A stretch of 40,330 nucleotides of DNA from contig JALOQY010000003.1 of the NCBI GenBank assembly GCA_025459285.1, forward strand, positions 1 to 40,330, in the 5' to 3' direction. The DNA comes from Planctomycetota bacterium (lineage in GTDB: Bacteria; Planctomycetota; JAJSAM01). The notes under the pieces are model-generated. The model was not told the DNA's origin, did not search any database, and saw only the letters and a list, made by a program, of their open reading frames with translations. Below, in pieces: positions 24,986 to 33,945 of this stretch. The position numbers and the translations under genes were made by a program. How positions within the stretch are numbered: position 1 is the first letter of the stretch; each line of letters starts with the position of its first letter.

Positions 24986-27487
24986 ATGGCGGCCGAACGC
25001 TACGACTTCAAAGAGGTCGAGGCCCGCTGGCAGAAGTTCTGGGACGAGACGAGGCTTTTCCGGGCCCCGGAGAAGCCGGTCCGGAAGGACTACGTCCTCG
25101 AGATGTTCGCCTACCCCTCGGGCGACATCCACATGGGCCACTTCCGGAACTACTCCGTCGGCGACGCCGTCGCCCGCCACCGGATGATGCTCGGCCACGA
25201 CGTGCTCCATCCCTTCGGCTGGGACGCCTTCGGCCTGCCCGCGGAGAACGCCGCGATCAAGCGGGGCATCCACCCGCGCGACTGGACCCTCGGGAACATC
25301 GAGACGGGCCGGAACACCCTCAAGGCCCTCGGGATCAGCTACGACTGGGACCGGGAGGTCGTCACCTGCCTGCCGGAGTACTATCGCTGGTCACAGTGGC
25401 TCTTCCTGCTGCTCCACCGCCGCGGCCTCGCCTATCGGGGCACCTCCTTCGTGAACTGGTGCGACTCCTGCAAGACCGTGCTCGCGAACGAGCAGGTCCG
25501 GGATGGCGCGTGTGAGCGCTGCAAGGAGACGGTGGGGAAGCGCGAACTGGAGCAGTGGTTCTTCCGCATCACCGACTACGCGCAGCGCCTGCTCGACGGT
25601 CTCGACGGTCTGCCCGGGTGGCCGGAGAGCGTCAAGGCGATGCAGCGGAACTGGATCGGCCGGTCCGAGGGCTGCCGCGTCCTGTTCCCGATCGCGGGCG
25701 AGAGCGAACCGCTCGAGGTCTTCACGACCCGGCCGGACACGCTCTACGGAGTGACCATGATGGCGGTGGCCCCGGAGAGCCCGTGGGCGAGGCGCCTGGT
25801 GCGAGGGCGGCCGGCCGAGGCGGACGTGGAGGCCTACATCACGAGGGCCATGGCCCGCACGGAGATCGATCGCGTCGCCGAGGGGCGGGAGAAGGACGGC
25901 GTCGACACCGGCCGCGTCTGCGTCAACCCGCTGTCGGGGGAGACCGTCCGAATCTTCGTCGCCGACTACGTGCTCGCCGGCTACGGCACCGGCATCGTCA
26001 TGGGCGTGCCGGCCCATGACCAGCGCGACTTCGAGTTCGCGAGGAAGTACGGCCTCCCGGTGAAGGTCGTCATCCGCCCGCCGGACCGGGACCTCGATCC
26101 GGGAACCATGACCGCGGCGTACGTGGAACCGGGGGTCATGGTGAACTCGGGGGTCTTCGACGGTGTTCCCTCGACGGAGGGGATCTCGAAGGTCGCCGCG
26201 CACCTCGAGGCGATGGGCGCCGGCGGATCGACCACGGTCTACCGCCTGCGGGACTGGCTCATCTCCCGCCAGCGGTACTGGGGCACGCCGATCCCCATGG
26301 TCCACTGCGCGGTCTGCGGTGTCGTCCCGGTGCCGGAGCAGGACCTGCCGGTGCTCCTGCCGCCGGACGTGAAGGACTTCCTGCCGAAAGGGCGCTCGCC
26401 GCTGGCCGACGTCCCGTCCTTCATGGACGTTCCCTGCCCGCAGTGCCAGGCGCCGGCGAAGCGGGACGCGGACACGATGGACACCTTCATGTGCTCCTCG
26501 TGGTACATGCTGCGCTACGCCGACGCGCGAAACGACCGGGAGATCTTCTCCCGGGAGGCGGCGAAGGCGTGGCTGCCGATCGACCTCTACATCGGCGGGG
26601 TGGAGCACGCCACCGGCCACCTCATCTACTTCCGGTTCCTCACGAAGGTGCTCCGGGACGCGGGGCTCGTCGACTTCGACGAGCCGGCATGCACGCTGGT
26701 GAACCACGGGATGGTCCGCGACGCCGAGAACCGCGTCATGTCGAAGAGCCTCGGCAACGTGGTCTCGCCGATCCACCTGATGGGGGAGCATGGCGTCGAC
26801 ACGCTCCGGCTGGCGATGTTCTTCTTCGCCCCCACCCGCGACGACATCCTCTGGAACGAGGAGGCGGTCTTCGGGGCGAAGCGATTCCTGGGGCGGCTCT
26901 TCGACACCGCGGCCGGCCTCGTCCCTCGCGTGGCGGGGGTGACGACTCCCGCCGGCGCGGGACCGCTCTCCGCGGCGGGGAAGGAAGTCCGGCGGAAGTG
27001 CCACCTGGCCATCCGCAGGGTGACCGAGGGCTTCGACGGCGACATGAAGCTGAACACCGGAATCGCCGCGGTGATGGAACTGGTGAACCAGCTCCGCTCC
27101 GTGGAGCCCGCGGACGTCCCGGAGGCCGACCTGCCGGCATACGCCGAGGCGGTGCGGGCGCTCGCCCGGATCGTCGCGCCGATCACGCCGCATCTCGCCG
27201 AGGAGTTCCACCGGATGCTCGGGGGGACGGGGACCGTCTTCCGCGAGGCATGGCCGGTCCACGACCCCGCGGCGGCGCAGTCGGACGAGGTGGAGGTGCC
27301 GGTGCAGGTGAACGGGAAGCTCCGGGGCCGGATCACGGTGGGCCGTGGGGCGACGGAGGCGGAGATCGTCGCGGCCGCGCAGCGCGACGAGAACGTCTCC
27401 CGGCACCTGGTGGACCATTCGGTGTCGAAGGTGATCCACGTGCCGGGGCGGCTGGTGAACATCGTGGCGAAACCGAGGAAGGCATGA
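24986..27487 (+). CDS. leuS: Leucyl-tRNA synthetase
   Basis: YPSGDIHMGHFRNYSVGDA (HIGH motif), editing-domain TTRPDTLYGVTMMAV, NRVMSKSLGNVV (KMSKS variant). Confidence 0.97.
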   Translation: MAAERYDFKEVEARWQKFWDETRLFRAPEKPVRKDYVLEMFAYPSGDIHMGHFRNYSVGDAVARHRMMLGHDVLHPFGWDAFGLPAENAAIKRGIHPRDWTLGNIETGRNTLKALGISYDWDREVVTCLPEYYRWSQWLFLLLHRRGLAYRGTSFVNWCDSCKTVLANEQVRDGACERCKETVGKRELEQWFFRITDYAQRLLDGLDGLPGWPESVKAMQRNWIGRSEGCRVLFPIAGESEPLEVFTTRPDTLYGVTMMAVAPESPWARRLVRGRPAEADVEAYITRAMARTEIDRVAEGREKDGVDTGRVCVNPLSGETVRIFVADYVLAGYGTGIVMGVPAHDQRDFEFARKYGLPVKVVIRPPDRDLDPGTMTAAYVEPGVMVNSGVFDGVPSTEGISKVAAHLEAMGAGGSTTVYRLRDWLISRQRYWGTPIPMVHCAVCGVVPVPEQDLPVLLPPDVKDFLPKGRSPLADVPSFMDVPCPQCQAPAKRDADTMDTFMCSSWYMLRYADARNDREIFSREAAKAWLPIDLYIGGVEHATGHLIYFRFLTKVLRDAGLVDFDEPACTLVNHGMVRDAENRVMSKSLGNVVSPIHLMGEHGVDTLRLAMFFFAPTRDDILWNEEAVFGAKRFLGRLFDTAAGLVPRVAGVTTPAGAGPLSAAGKEVRRKCHLAIRRVTEGFDGDMKLNTGIAAVMELVNQLRSVEPADVPEADLPAYAEAVRALARIVAPITPHLAEEFHRMLGGTGTVFREAWPVHDPAAAQSDEVEVPVQVNGKLRGRITVGRGATEAEIVAAAQRDENVSRHLVDHSVSKVIHVPGRLVNIVAKPRKA

Positions 27488-28926
27488 CCGCACAGACGAT
27501 CGCGAAACGCACCGAGGACTACTCCCGCTGGTACACCGACGTCATCCGGGAGGCGGAACTCGCGGACTACGCCCCGGTGAAGGGGTGCATGATCATCCGG
27601 CCGTGGGGCTTCGCGATCTGGGAGCGGATCCGCGATGCCCTCGACGCCATGATCAAGGAAACCGGACATCAGAACGCCTATTTTCCCCTGCTCATCCCGG
27701 AGTCGCTTCTCACGAAGGAGGCGGAGCACGTCGAGGGATTCTCGCCGGAGTGCGCCGTCGTCACCCACGGGGGCGGGAAGGTCCTCGAGGAACCGCTCTA
27801 CATCCGGCCGACGTCGGAGGCGATCATCTGCTCCACCTACGCGAAGTGGATGAGTTCCTGGCGGGACCTTCCCATCCTCATCAACCAGTGGGCGAACGTC
27901 GTCCGCTGGGAGATGCGGACGCGGCTCTTCCTCCGCACCACGGAGTTCCTCTGGCAGGAGGGCCACACGGCCCACGAGACCGAGGCCGAGGCGCGGGAGG
28001 AGGTCGCGCGGATGCTCGAGGTCTACCGCCGACTCGCCGAGGACGTGCTGGCGATGCCGGTGGTGCCGGGGATCAAGTCGCGCTCCGAGACGTTCGCCGG
28101 CGCGGTGGAGACCTACGCCATCGAGGCTATGATGCAGGACCGGCGGGCGCTCCAGGCCGGGACCTCGCACTTCCTCGGGCAGAACTTCGCGAAGGCCTAC
28201 GGCATGCAGTTCCAGGGGCGCGGCGGGGCGCTCGAACTCGCGTGGTCCACCTCCTGGGGCGTCTCCACCCGGCTCATCGGCGGTCTCATCATGTGCCACT
28301 CGGACGACGCCGGCCTCGTGCTGCCGCCGTCGGTGGCGCCGGTCGAGGTGGTCATCGTCCCCATCTACCACTCCGACGACGACCGCTCCGCGCTCGTGGA
28401 CGCGGCCCGGAAGGTCGGCGAGGCGCTCAAAGGCGCCGGCCTCCGCGCGAAGGTGGACGACCGCGACCACCTGAAGCCCGGCGCCAAGTTCTTCGAGTGG
28501 GAGAAGAAGGGCGTGCCGGTGCGCCTCGAGATCGGCCCACGCGACCTGGCCGCGAAGTCCGCGGTGGCGGTCCGGCGCGATCTCGGCAAGGCCGGCAAGC
28601 GGGCGATCCCCTTCGACGGTCTGCCCGGGGAAGTCGCCGCGATGCTCGCCGCCATGCAGCAGGCGCTCTTCGCCGCGGCCCGCGACCGGCGGGAGAAGTA
28701 CACCTTCGACGTGCCGGAGTACGGGCCCTTCAAGGACCTCCTGAATGGCGACCTCGGCTTCGTTCGCGCCGGATGGTGCGGGAACGCCGCCTGCGAGGCG
28801 AAGGTGAAGGAGGAGACCACCGCCACGATCCGCGTGATCCCCGCCGACGGCCGGAACGCGCCGGGGAAGTGCGTGGTCTGCGGCACGCCCTCGACACTCC
28901 GCCCGATCTTCGCCCGCTCCTACTGA
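27484..28926 (+). CDS. proS: Prolyl-tRNA synthetase, short archaeal/eukaryote-like type
   Basis: YSRWYTDVIREAELADYAPVKGCMIIRPWGFAIWE, YIRPTSEAIICSTYAKWMSSWRDLPILINQWANVVRWE, C-terminal Cys motif; 4-bp overlap with leuS. Confidence 0.95.
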   Translation: MTAQTIAKRTEDYSRWYTDVIREAELADYAPVKGCMIIRPWGFAIWERIRDALDAMIKETGHQNAYFPLLIPESLLTKEAEHVEGFSPECAVVTHGGGKVLEEPLYIRPTSEAIICSTYAKWMSSWRDLPILINQWANVVRWEMRTRLFLRTTEFLWQEGHTAHETEAEAREEVARMLEVYRRLAEDVLAMPVVPGIKSRSETFAGAVETYAIEAMMQDRRALQAGTSHFLGQNFAKAYGMQFQGRGGALELAWSTSWGVSTRLIGGLIMCHSDDAGLVLPPSVAPVEVVIVPIYHSDDDRSALVDAARKVGEALKGAGLRAKVDDRDHLKPGAKFFEWEKKGVPVRLEIGPRDLAAKSAVAVRRDLGKAGKRAIPFDGLPGEVAAMLAAMQQALFAAARDRREKYTFDVPEYGPFKDLLNGDLGFVRAGWCGNAACEAKVKEETTATIRVIPADGRNAPGKCVVCGTPSTLRPIFARSY

Positions 28927-28954
28927 CCGCCGGCCGGCAGGAAGCGCGGCGCCC

Positions 28955-28985
28955 CGGCCCGGGACCGATGTGCGGTCCTGGGCCG
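28955..28985 (+). terminator. Strong hairpin downstream of proS
   Basis: CGGCCCGGGACCG-ATGTG-CGGTCCTGGGCCG: 13-bp stem with one G-U pair, 5-nt loop; no obvious U tract. Confidence 0.6.
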
Positions 28986-28992
28986 ATGGCAC

Positions 28993-29031
28993 GAAACAAT
29001 GACATGAAACAGTGACATGGAAAGCGTCATG
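28993..29031 (+). promoter_or_regulatory. Tandem 13-bp repeats upstream of the RHH/MazF pair
   Basis: GAAACAATGACAT GAAACAGTGACAT GGAAAGCGTCATG. Confidence 0.5.
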
Positions 29032-29097
29032 AGCGCGTGGTATAGTCGGGGCACGATGTGATGGCGGGGGAGGTGTGAGGACAAGCAGGTGAGGAAC

Positions 29098-29382
29098 ATG
29101 GCCCTTCGACGAAACCTGCACGTGCTGCTCGATGACGACCTCCACCGTCGACTCCACGGTGTGGCGGAGCGGAAGGGGGAGCCCGCGACGGTGCTGGCCC
29201 GGGAAGCGATCCGCCGCTGGGTGGAGGACGCGGAGCGCGCCGCCCTCCGGGAGGAGATCTCGGCCTATGCCGCCGCCGTGGCGGGCACGGAAATGGACCT
29301 CGACGCGGATCTGGAGACGGCGGCGACGGAGTCCCTGCATGATGAGACGGAAAGCCCGCCCGCACGCCGGAGGAGGCAGTGA
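29098..29382 (+). CDS. Ribbon-helix-helix antitoxin-like protein
   Basis: RRNLHVLLDDDLHRRLHGVAERKGEPATVLAREAIRRWVEDAE; overlaps the MazF-like start (GTGA). Confidence 0.8.
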   Translation: MALRRNLHVLLDDDLHRRLHGVAERKGEPATVLAREAIRRWVEDAERAALREEISAYAAAVAGTEMDLDADLETAATESLHDETESPPARRRRQ

Positions 29383-29723
29383 GAAGGGGGGATGTCTGGT
29401 GGGCGGCGCTCGTCCCGCGCTCGGGATCCGAACAGCGTGGGGAGCGGCCGGTCATCGTGGTCTCCCACGACGGATTCAACGAGACGCCCGGGTGGCGGTC
29501 CGTCGTGGTGGTTCCCCTCACGACCTCCGCGCGCCGGGCCCGGGGCCGGACGGCGGTGGCTCTTCCGGCGGGGGCGGGGGGACTGCCGGCCGACAGCACG
29601 GCGCTCTGCCACCAGGTCACCACGCTCGACCGGACGAAGCTGACGCGGTGTCTGGGGAGCCTCGACGGGGAGTGGATGGCCGGTATCGGTCGCGGGCTGC
29701 GGGCGGCGCTCGACCTGGGGTGA
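29379..29723 (+). CDS. MazF/PemK-family toxin
   Basis: MRRGDVWWAALVPRSGSEQRGERPVIVVSHDGFN...VVVVPLTTS...ADSTALCHQVTTLDRTKL. Confidence 0.9.
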   Translation: MRRGDVWWAALVPRSGSEQRGERPVIVVSHDGFNETPGWRSVVVVPLTTSARRARGRTAVALPAGAGGLPADSTALCHQVTTLDRTKLTRCLGSLDGEWMAGIGRGLRAALDLG

Positions 29724-29765
29724 ACGACGCGGATCTCCGGCCCGTTCACGGCGCGGGCACGCCCT

Positions 29766-29950
29766 CAACCCGGTGGCGACGGGCGGCGCCCGCGATGTCC
29801 ATGATGCGGGGGAGGCAGATCCTCCCCCGCGTCGGGGGCCAGCGGCCCCCTCGCCCTCCTCGCCGCCTGCGGCGGCGGGCGCCTTCGGCGCTCGCTCTCG
29901 CGAAATCCGCGAGCGGCTCGAAGATTCCGAAGGTCTGCAGTACATCCCGG
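29766..29950 (+). repeat. R2 structured intergenic repeat, copy B
   Basis: CAACCCGGTGGCGACGG...GGGGGAGGCAGATCCTCCCCC...GGGGGCCAGCGGCCCCC...GGCGCCTTCGGCGCTCGCTCTCGCGAAATCCGCGAGCGGC...CAGTACATCCCGG. Confidence 0.8.
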
Positions 29951-30136
29951 ACGCGGCCGGCACCGCGTGCTCCGGTGCCCCACCGGTGGGGGGAGAACGA
30001 AGTTTTTCCCCAAGATTTCCTCCTTTTGGGCTTGAAGTGGCCTCCGGAGACCGGTAGACTCGTTGCGGGTTCGCCCCGTGGTCACGCCCGCGGGTCGCGC
30101 GGCGGGACGGGGCCCTGTGGCATCGAGGAGGGAACG

Positions 30137-31036
30137 ATGACGGCGAGGTCTTTCCTCAAGCGGGTTCTCAACCTTGGTCGGACCGAGGATGGAAGCTCCG
30201 AACCCTCGACGGCGGAAAGCGTCACCGGCGCCGGGGCGGTCGAGGCCGCGGTCTCCGGGGAGGCGGCGCTCCGGCCGTCCATCGCCGACATGCTCTTCAA
30301 GCGGCAGGGCGTCGAGGTCGAGCCGCCTCCGCCTCCACCTCCCGCGCCGCTCGTCGCCGAGGCGACGGACATCGAGGTGAGCCTTGCCCCCGAACGGGTG
30401 ACGGAACGACGCGTCTCGAAGAAGGAGGAGACGGCCCAGAAGCTCTCGGAGGGGATCGAGAGCATGTCGGTGCTCCTCAAGTCGATCAACGAGCAGCTCG
30501 AGGCGGGCAACGACCGTGGCCGGGTCCTCTCCGACTCCCTCGCGGAACTGCCGGAGGTCCTGCGGTCCATCCCGGAGACGAACCGGGCGACGGTGGAGAT
30601 CCTCGGGATCATCTCGAAGCAGTTCGACCTCCAGGCGACCCGCAGCGCGGAGATGGCGGAACGCTTCGCGGACGTGCCGGAGGTTCTGCGCTCCATCCCG
30701 GCGGCGCAGGCCGCCCAGACGAAGGAGCTCCGGGAGATCGCGGAGCGGCTGTCCACGAACTCGACCGCCCAGATCGAGAACCTGGAGGGCATGCAGAAGA
30801 GCCAGCACGCGACGCTGACCGCGTTCCAGACGACGCAGAACCGCTCGCTGAACCTGTTCCACAAGGCCCAGCAGCAGAGCCTCGCGGCCTTCAAGAGCGC
30901 GCAGACGAGCCAGGACGAGCGGATGAAGGAGTTCATCGAGGGCACGCAGCGGACGATGAACCGGACGCTGATCGCCTGCGCGGCGATCGCCGGGTCGGCC
31001 GTCGTGGCCGCCGCGGCGCTCATCCTGTTCCGCTGA
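30137..31036 (+). CDS. Tail-anchored coiled-coil protein
   Basis: Gln/Glu/Ala-rich central region with repeated PEVLRSIP; single C-terminal TM LIACAAIAGSAVVAAAALILF. Confidence 0.75.
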   Translation: MTARSFLKRVLNLGRTEDGSSEPSTAESVTGAGAVEAAVSGEAALRPSIADMLFKRQGVEVEPPPPPPPAPLVAEATDIEVSLAPERVTERRVSKKEETAQKLSEGIESMSVLLKSINEQLEAGNDRGRVLSDSLAELPEVLRSIPETNRATVEILGIISKQFDLQATRSAEMAERFADVPEVLRSIPAAQAAQTKELREIAERLSTNSTAQIENLEGMQKSQHATLTAFQTTQNRSLNLFHKAQQQSLAAFKSAQTSQDERMKEFIEGTQRTMNRTLIACAAIAGSAVVAAAALILFR

Positions 31037-31087
31037 TCGTTGATCCCCGCGCCCTCCCGGAGGAGAATGACCCCGGGAGGACGTTCC

Positions 31088-33532
31088 ATGAAACGGTCGA
31101 TCGTCGCGCTCGTCGTGACTCTGCTCGCCGGAACTGCGCTGCCGCAGGCCGGCGGTGTGCCCTACCTGAACTGCGCATGGGTGGAGGCGCTCCCGGACGG
31201 GGACCTCCTCTACCACTGCCGCATCCACGTCGGGGAGGTGACCGCGGACCGCCTCGACCTCGCCGTGCAGTTCCGCTTCGCGACGGAGGGGAATCCGAAC
31301 ATCCTCGCGAAGGGGAGCGACCGGGCGCTGCTCCTCTGGCCGGACCGGTGGGAGCGGGCGGCGGGGCCTGCGCCCGTCTGGCATCCGGCCCCGGTCCGGC
31401 TTTCCGGGCGCTTCTTCGCCGAGCGGGGGGAGATCCCGCCGGGACGGCACGTCGTCGAAGCGCTCTTCGATGTCTACGATCCGGCGGCGGAGCGCTACGT
31501 CGAGTCGGGCTTCTTCCTCCGGGCCACGTTCACGCTGACACTGCCCCTGGACGGGATGGCGACCATCGACGCGGTCCCGGCGGGCGGCGACTTCCCGTTC
31601 CGTGACCTGGCGACGGACCCGCCGCCGCCCGTCGTCCGGCGTCAGGGTCCGGTTCTCGACCGGGAGCCGGTGCCGGGATCCCTGGCGGGCTGCGGCCTCG
31701 AGCCCGCCTCTGTCCTCGGCTCGCTCCGGCACCGGGCCGGGCGGGCCGAGGCGCTCCGGTTCGCCTCGGGGACGGACGGCGTCTTCGTCGAGGGAGAGTC
31801 GGGCCGGCACTTTGTCTTCGATGCCCGCGGGGTCTTCCTGCGCGCGGTCGAAGGAGCGCCGGTCACGGATGCGGGGGGCGCCTGCCTCCTCCTCTCCGGG
31901 GGAAAGCTGCTCCACCCGGTCACGGGGGAGGAAGCGGCGGTCCTCGCGAGCCCGCCGGCCAGCGTCCTTTCGGCGCGGCTCCCGGCGGGATCCGGGCGGC
32001 TCCTGGTCCTCGCCGGCCGCGAGATCGGGGTCTGGAACACGCGGACCGGCGAGGCGGTATCGTCCACCGGGTTCGCCGTCCACCAGGACGAGTACCTGCC
32101 GGACGAGTGGCGCGGCGGCGTGATCACGCCCTGCGGCCGGTTCGCCGGCCTTTCATGGATGGACGGCAAGCGGTTCGCCCTCGACGTCCACGACACGGAG
32201 AGCGGGGAGCGCGTACTGCGCGCCACGTCGATCTGGGGCGCCCCGCCCCTCCTCGCCGTCCTCCCTGACGGCGCGACGCTCGTTTCCACGGTCTACGAGT
32301 GGAGCGGGCAAAATGGCGTCGCGCTCTTCGACGCGAAGACCGGGGAGACGAAGCGGCTCCTCCCCGACACCGCCGACGCCTGGACGTTCGCCCTCTCACC
32401 GGACGGGAAACTCCTGGCCACGGGCGGAGGGGAGCAGGCGCAGCTCTTCGATCCGGCCAGCGGCGAGTGCCTCCGCAAGGTGGCGTCCGAGGGCGCCGTG
32501 AAGTGGCTCGCCTTCAGCCCCGACGGGAAGATCCTGCTCGTCCTCGATGCGCGCGGTGTGCGGACCTTCGATCCCGCCACGGGGACACAGTTCGGAGAGC
32601 CGGACCTCGGCGGGCCGAGCGTCTTCTCCCCGGACGGCGCGAAGGTCGCCACTCTGACGCCGGCCGGCGCCGTCGCCCTGTGGGACGCTCGGACCGGCGC
32701 GATCCTGAGTCGGCCGCCGGAGTACGAGGAGTGGGTCATCGCGCGGAACGGTTCCCGCGTGGCCGCCGCGGACCGCCGGGGACGCGTGGACGTGTGGGAG
32801 ACGGCGGGCGGGACGCATGTGCTGACCGTCGAGGCTCCCCGGGGGCCGCTCGCGCTGAGCCCGGACGGGAAGTTCCTCGCCGCCGGCTTCTCGGGCCCCG
32901 CTCCGCTCCTCTTCGATGTGGATCGCGCCGAGGTGCTGTACGCCCCGCGGTTGGCGGAGGGCAGCGGGTACGGCCCCGCCTTCAGCCCCGACGGGCGCAC
33001 GGTGGCCGTCCCGTGGTCGAACCGGACGATCCGGGTCCACGATCTCGAGACGATGGCGCTTCGCATGGTCGGAGCCTTCGAGCACACGGCCTCGCACGTG
33101 GAGTTCTCGGCGGACGGGACGAAGATCGCGGCGGTGGTGGACTACGGAGTGGCCGTGGCCGACGTGGCCGACGGGGGGACGTTCCGGAAGCTGTTCCGGG
33201 CCGAGTGGTCCCACCACCTCGCGATCTCCCCCGACGGGAAGCGGATCGTCTGCGGGGAGAAGCCCGCCGGGATCCACGACGCGGCGACCGGTGAACTCGT
33301 GGTGGCCCTCGAGGGGGAGGAGCTCTACCGCCCGGAGTTCGTCTTCAGCCCCGACGGCAAGCGGGTTCTCGCGATCCCCGAGGATGGCTCGATCCTCGTC
33401 TTCGACGCCGGGACCGGGAAACTCCAGAAGACCGTGAAGGGGGCGCTCCGCTTCGGCCCCGTCGCCTTCGCCTCCGACGGCACCCTCCTCGCGGTCTGCG
33501 AGAAGGGCGCGGTGGTCCTCTTCCGGGAATGA
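31088..33532 (+). CDS. Secreted WD40-like beta-propeller protein
   Basis: Signal peptide MKRSIVALVVTLLAGTALPQA; repeats of the FSPDGK...W/FD..TG type. Confidence 0.85.
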   Translation: MKRSIVALVVTLLAGTALPQAGGVPYLNCAWVEALPDGDLLYHCRIHVGEVTADRLDLAVQFRFATEGNPNILAKGSDRALLLWPDRWERAAGPAPVWHPAPVRLSGRFFAERGEIPPGRHVVEALFDVYDPAAERYVESGFFLRATFTLTLPLDGMATIDAVPAGGDFPFRDLATDPPPPVVRRQGPVLDREPVPGSLAGCGLEPASVLGSLRHRAGRAEALRFASGTDGVFVEGESGRHFVFDARGVFLRAVEGAPVTDAGGACLLLSGGKLLHPVTGEEAAVLASPPASVLSARLPAGSGRLLVLAGREIGVWNTRTGEAVSSTGFAVHQDEYLPDEWRGGVITPCGRFAGLSWMDGKRFALDVHDTESGERVLRATSIWGAPPLLAVLPDGATLVSTVYEWSGQNGVALFDAKTGETKRLLPDTADAWTFALSPDGKLLATGGGEQAQLFDPASGECLRKVASEGAVKWLAFSPDGKILLVLDARGVRTFDPATGTQFGEPDLGGPSVFSPDGAKVATLTPAGAVALWDARTGAILSRPPEYEEWVIARNGSRVAAADRRGRVDVWETAGGTHVLTVEAPRGPLALSPDGKFLAAGFSGPAPLLFDVDRAEVLYAPRLAEGSGYGPAFSPDGRTVAVPWSNRTIRVHDLETMALRMVGAFEHTASHVEFSADGTKIAAVVDYGVAVADVADGGTFRKLFRAEWSHHLAISPDGKRIVCGEKPAGIHDAATGELVVALEGEELYRPEFVFSPDGKRVLAIPEDGSILVFDAGTGKLQKTVKGALRFGPVAFASDGTLLAVCEKGAVVLFRE

Positions 33533-33630
33533 CCATTCGGGTGGGCGGCGGGATCCCCGTACCCGGCCGCGGAGCCCCCGGCACGGTGGGCAGGACCCTG
33601 GGGGCGGCCTCGCTGATTGAAGCAAGGTGG

Positions 33631-33656
33631 ATGAATTCCACCATATGGTGTATCAT
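33631..33656. promoter_or_regulatory. Palindromic operator candidate for vapBC
   Basis: ATGAATTCCACCATATGGTGTATCAT with perfect 12-bp CACCATATGGTG core (33639-33650), just upstream of or overlapping the vapB start. Confidence 0.6.
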
Positions 33657-33672
33657 GCTGTCGGAGGTCGCA

Positions 33673-33945
33673 ATGGCGCTGAACATCAAGAACGCGGAGG
33701 TCGAGCGGCTTGTCGAGGAGGTGGCGCGGCTGGCCGGCGAGACCAAGACGGAGGCCGTTCGCCGGTCCCTGGAGGAGCGGCGTGGCCGGCTTCGCGTCCG
33801 GGTGGCGGCCGATGACCGGGGCCAGCGGCTTCTCCGCTTCCTCGAGGAGGAGGTGTGGCCGACGATCCCGGCGAAGGTCCGGCGGAAGCGGCTCAGCAAG
33901 GCCGAGAAGGAAGCGATCCTCGGATACGGGGAGGACGGGGTGTGA
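33673..33945 (+). CDS. vapB: VapB-type antitoxin (PSK/Rv0623-like)
   Basis: MALNIKNAEVERLVEEVARLAGETKTEAVRRSLEERRGRL; overlaps the vapC start. Upstream in-frame ATG at 33655 also possible. Confidence 0.88.
   Translation: MALNIKNAEVERLVEEVARLAGETKTEAVRRSLEERRGRLRVRVAADDRGQRLLRFLEEEVWPTIPAKVRRKRLSKAEKEAILGYGEDGV

Noticed and set aside
25391-29340. Large minus ORFs opposite leuS/proS
   Set aside because: His/Arg/Asp-rich antisense translations without family-like motifs; leuS and proS are unambiguous.
29765-32083. 772-aa minus ORF
   Set aside because: Antisense to the tail-anchored and WD40-like genes; composition artefact.
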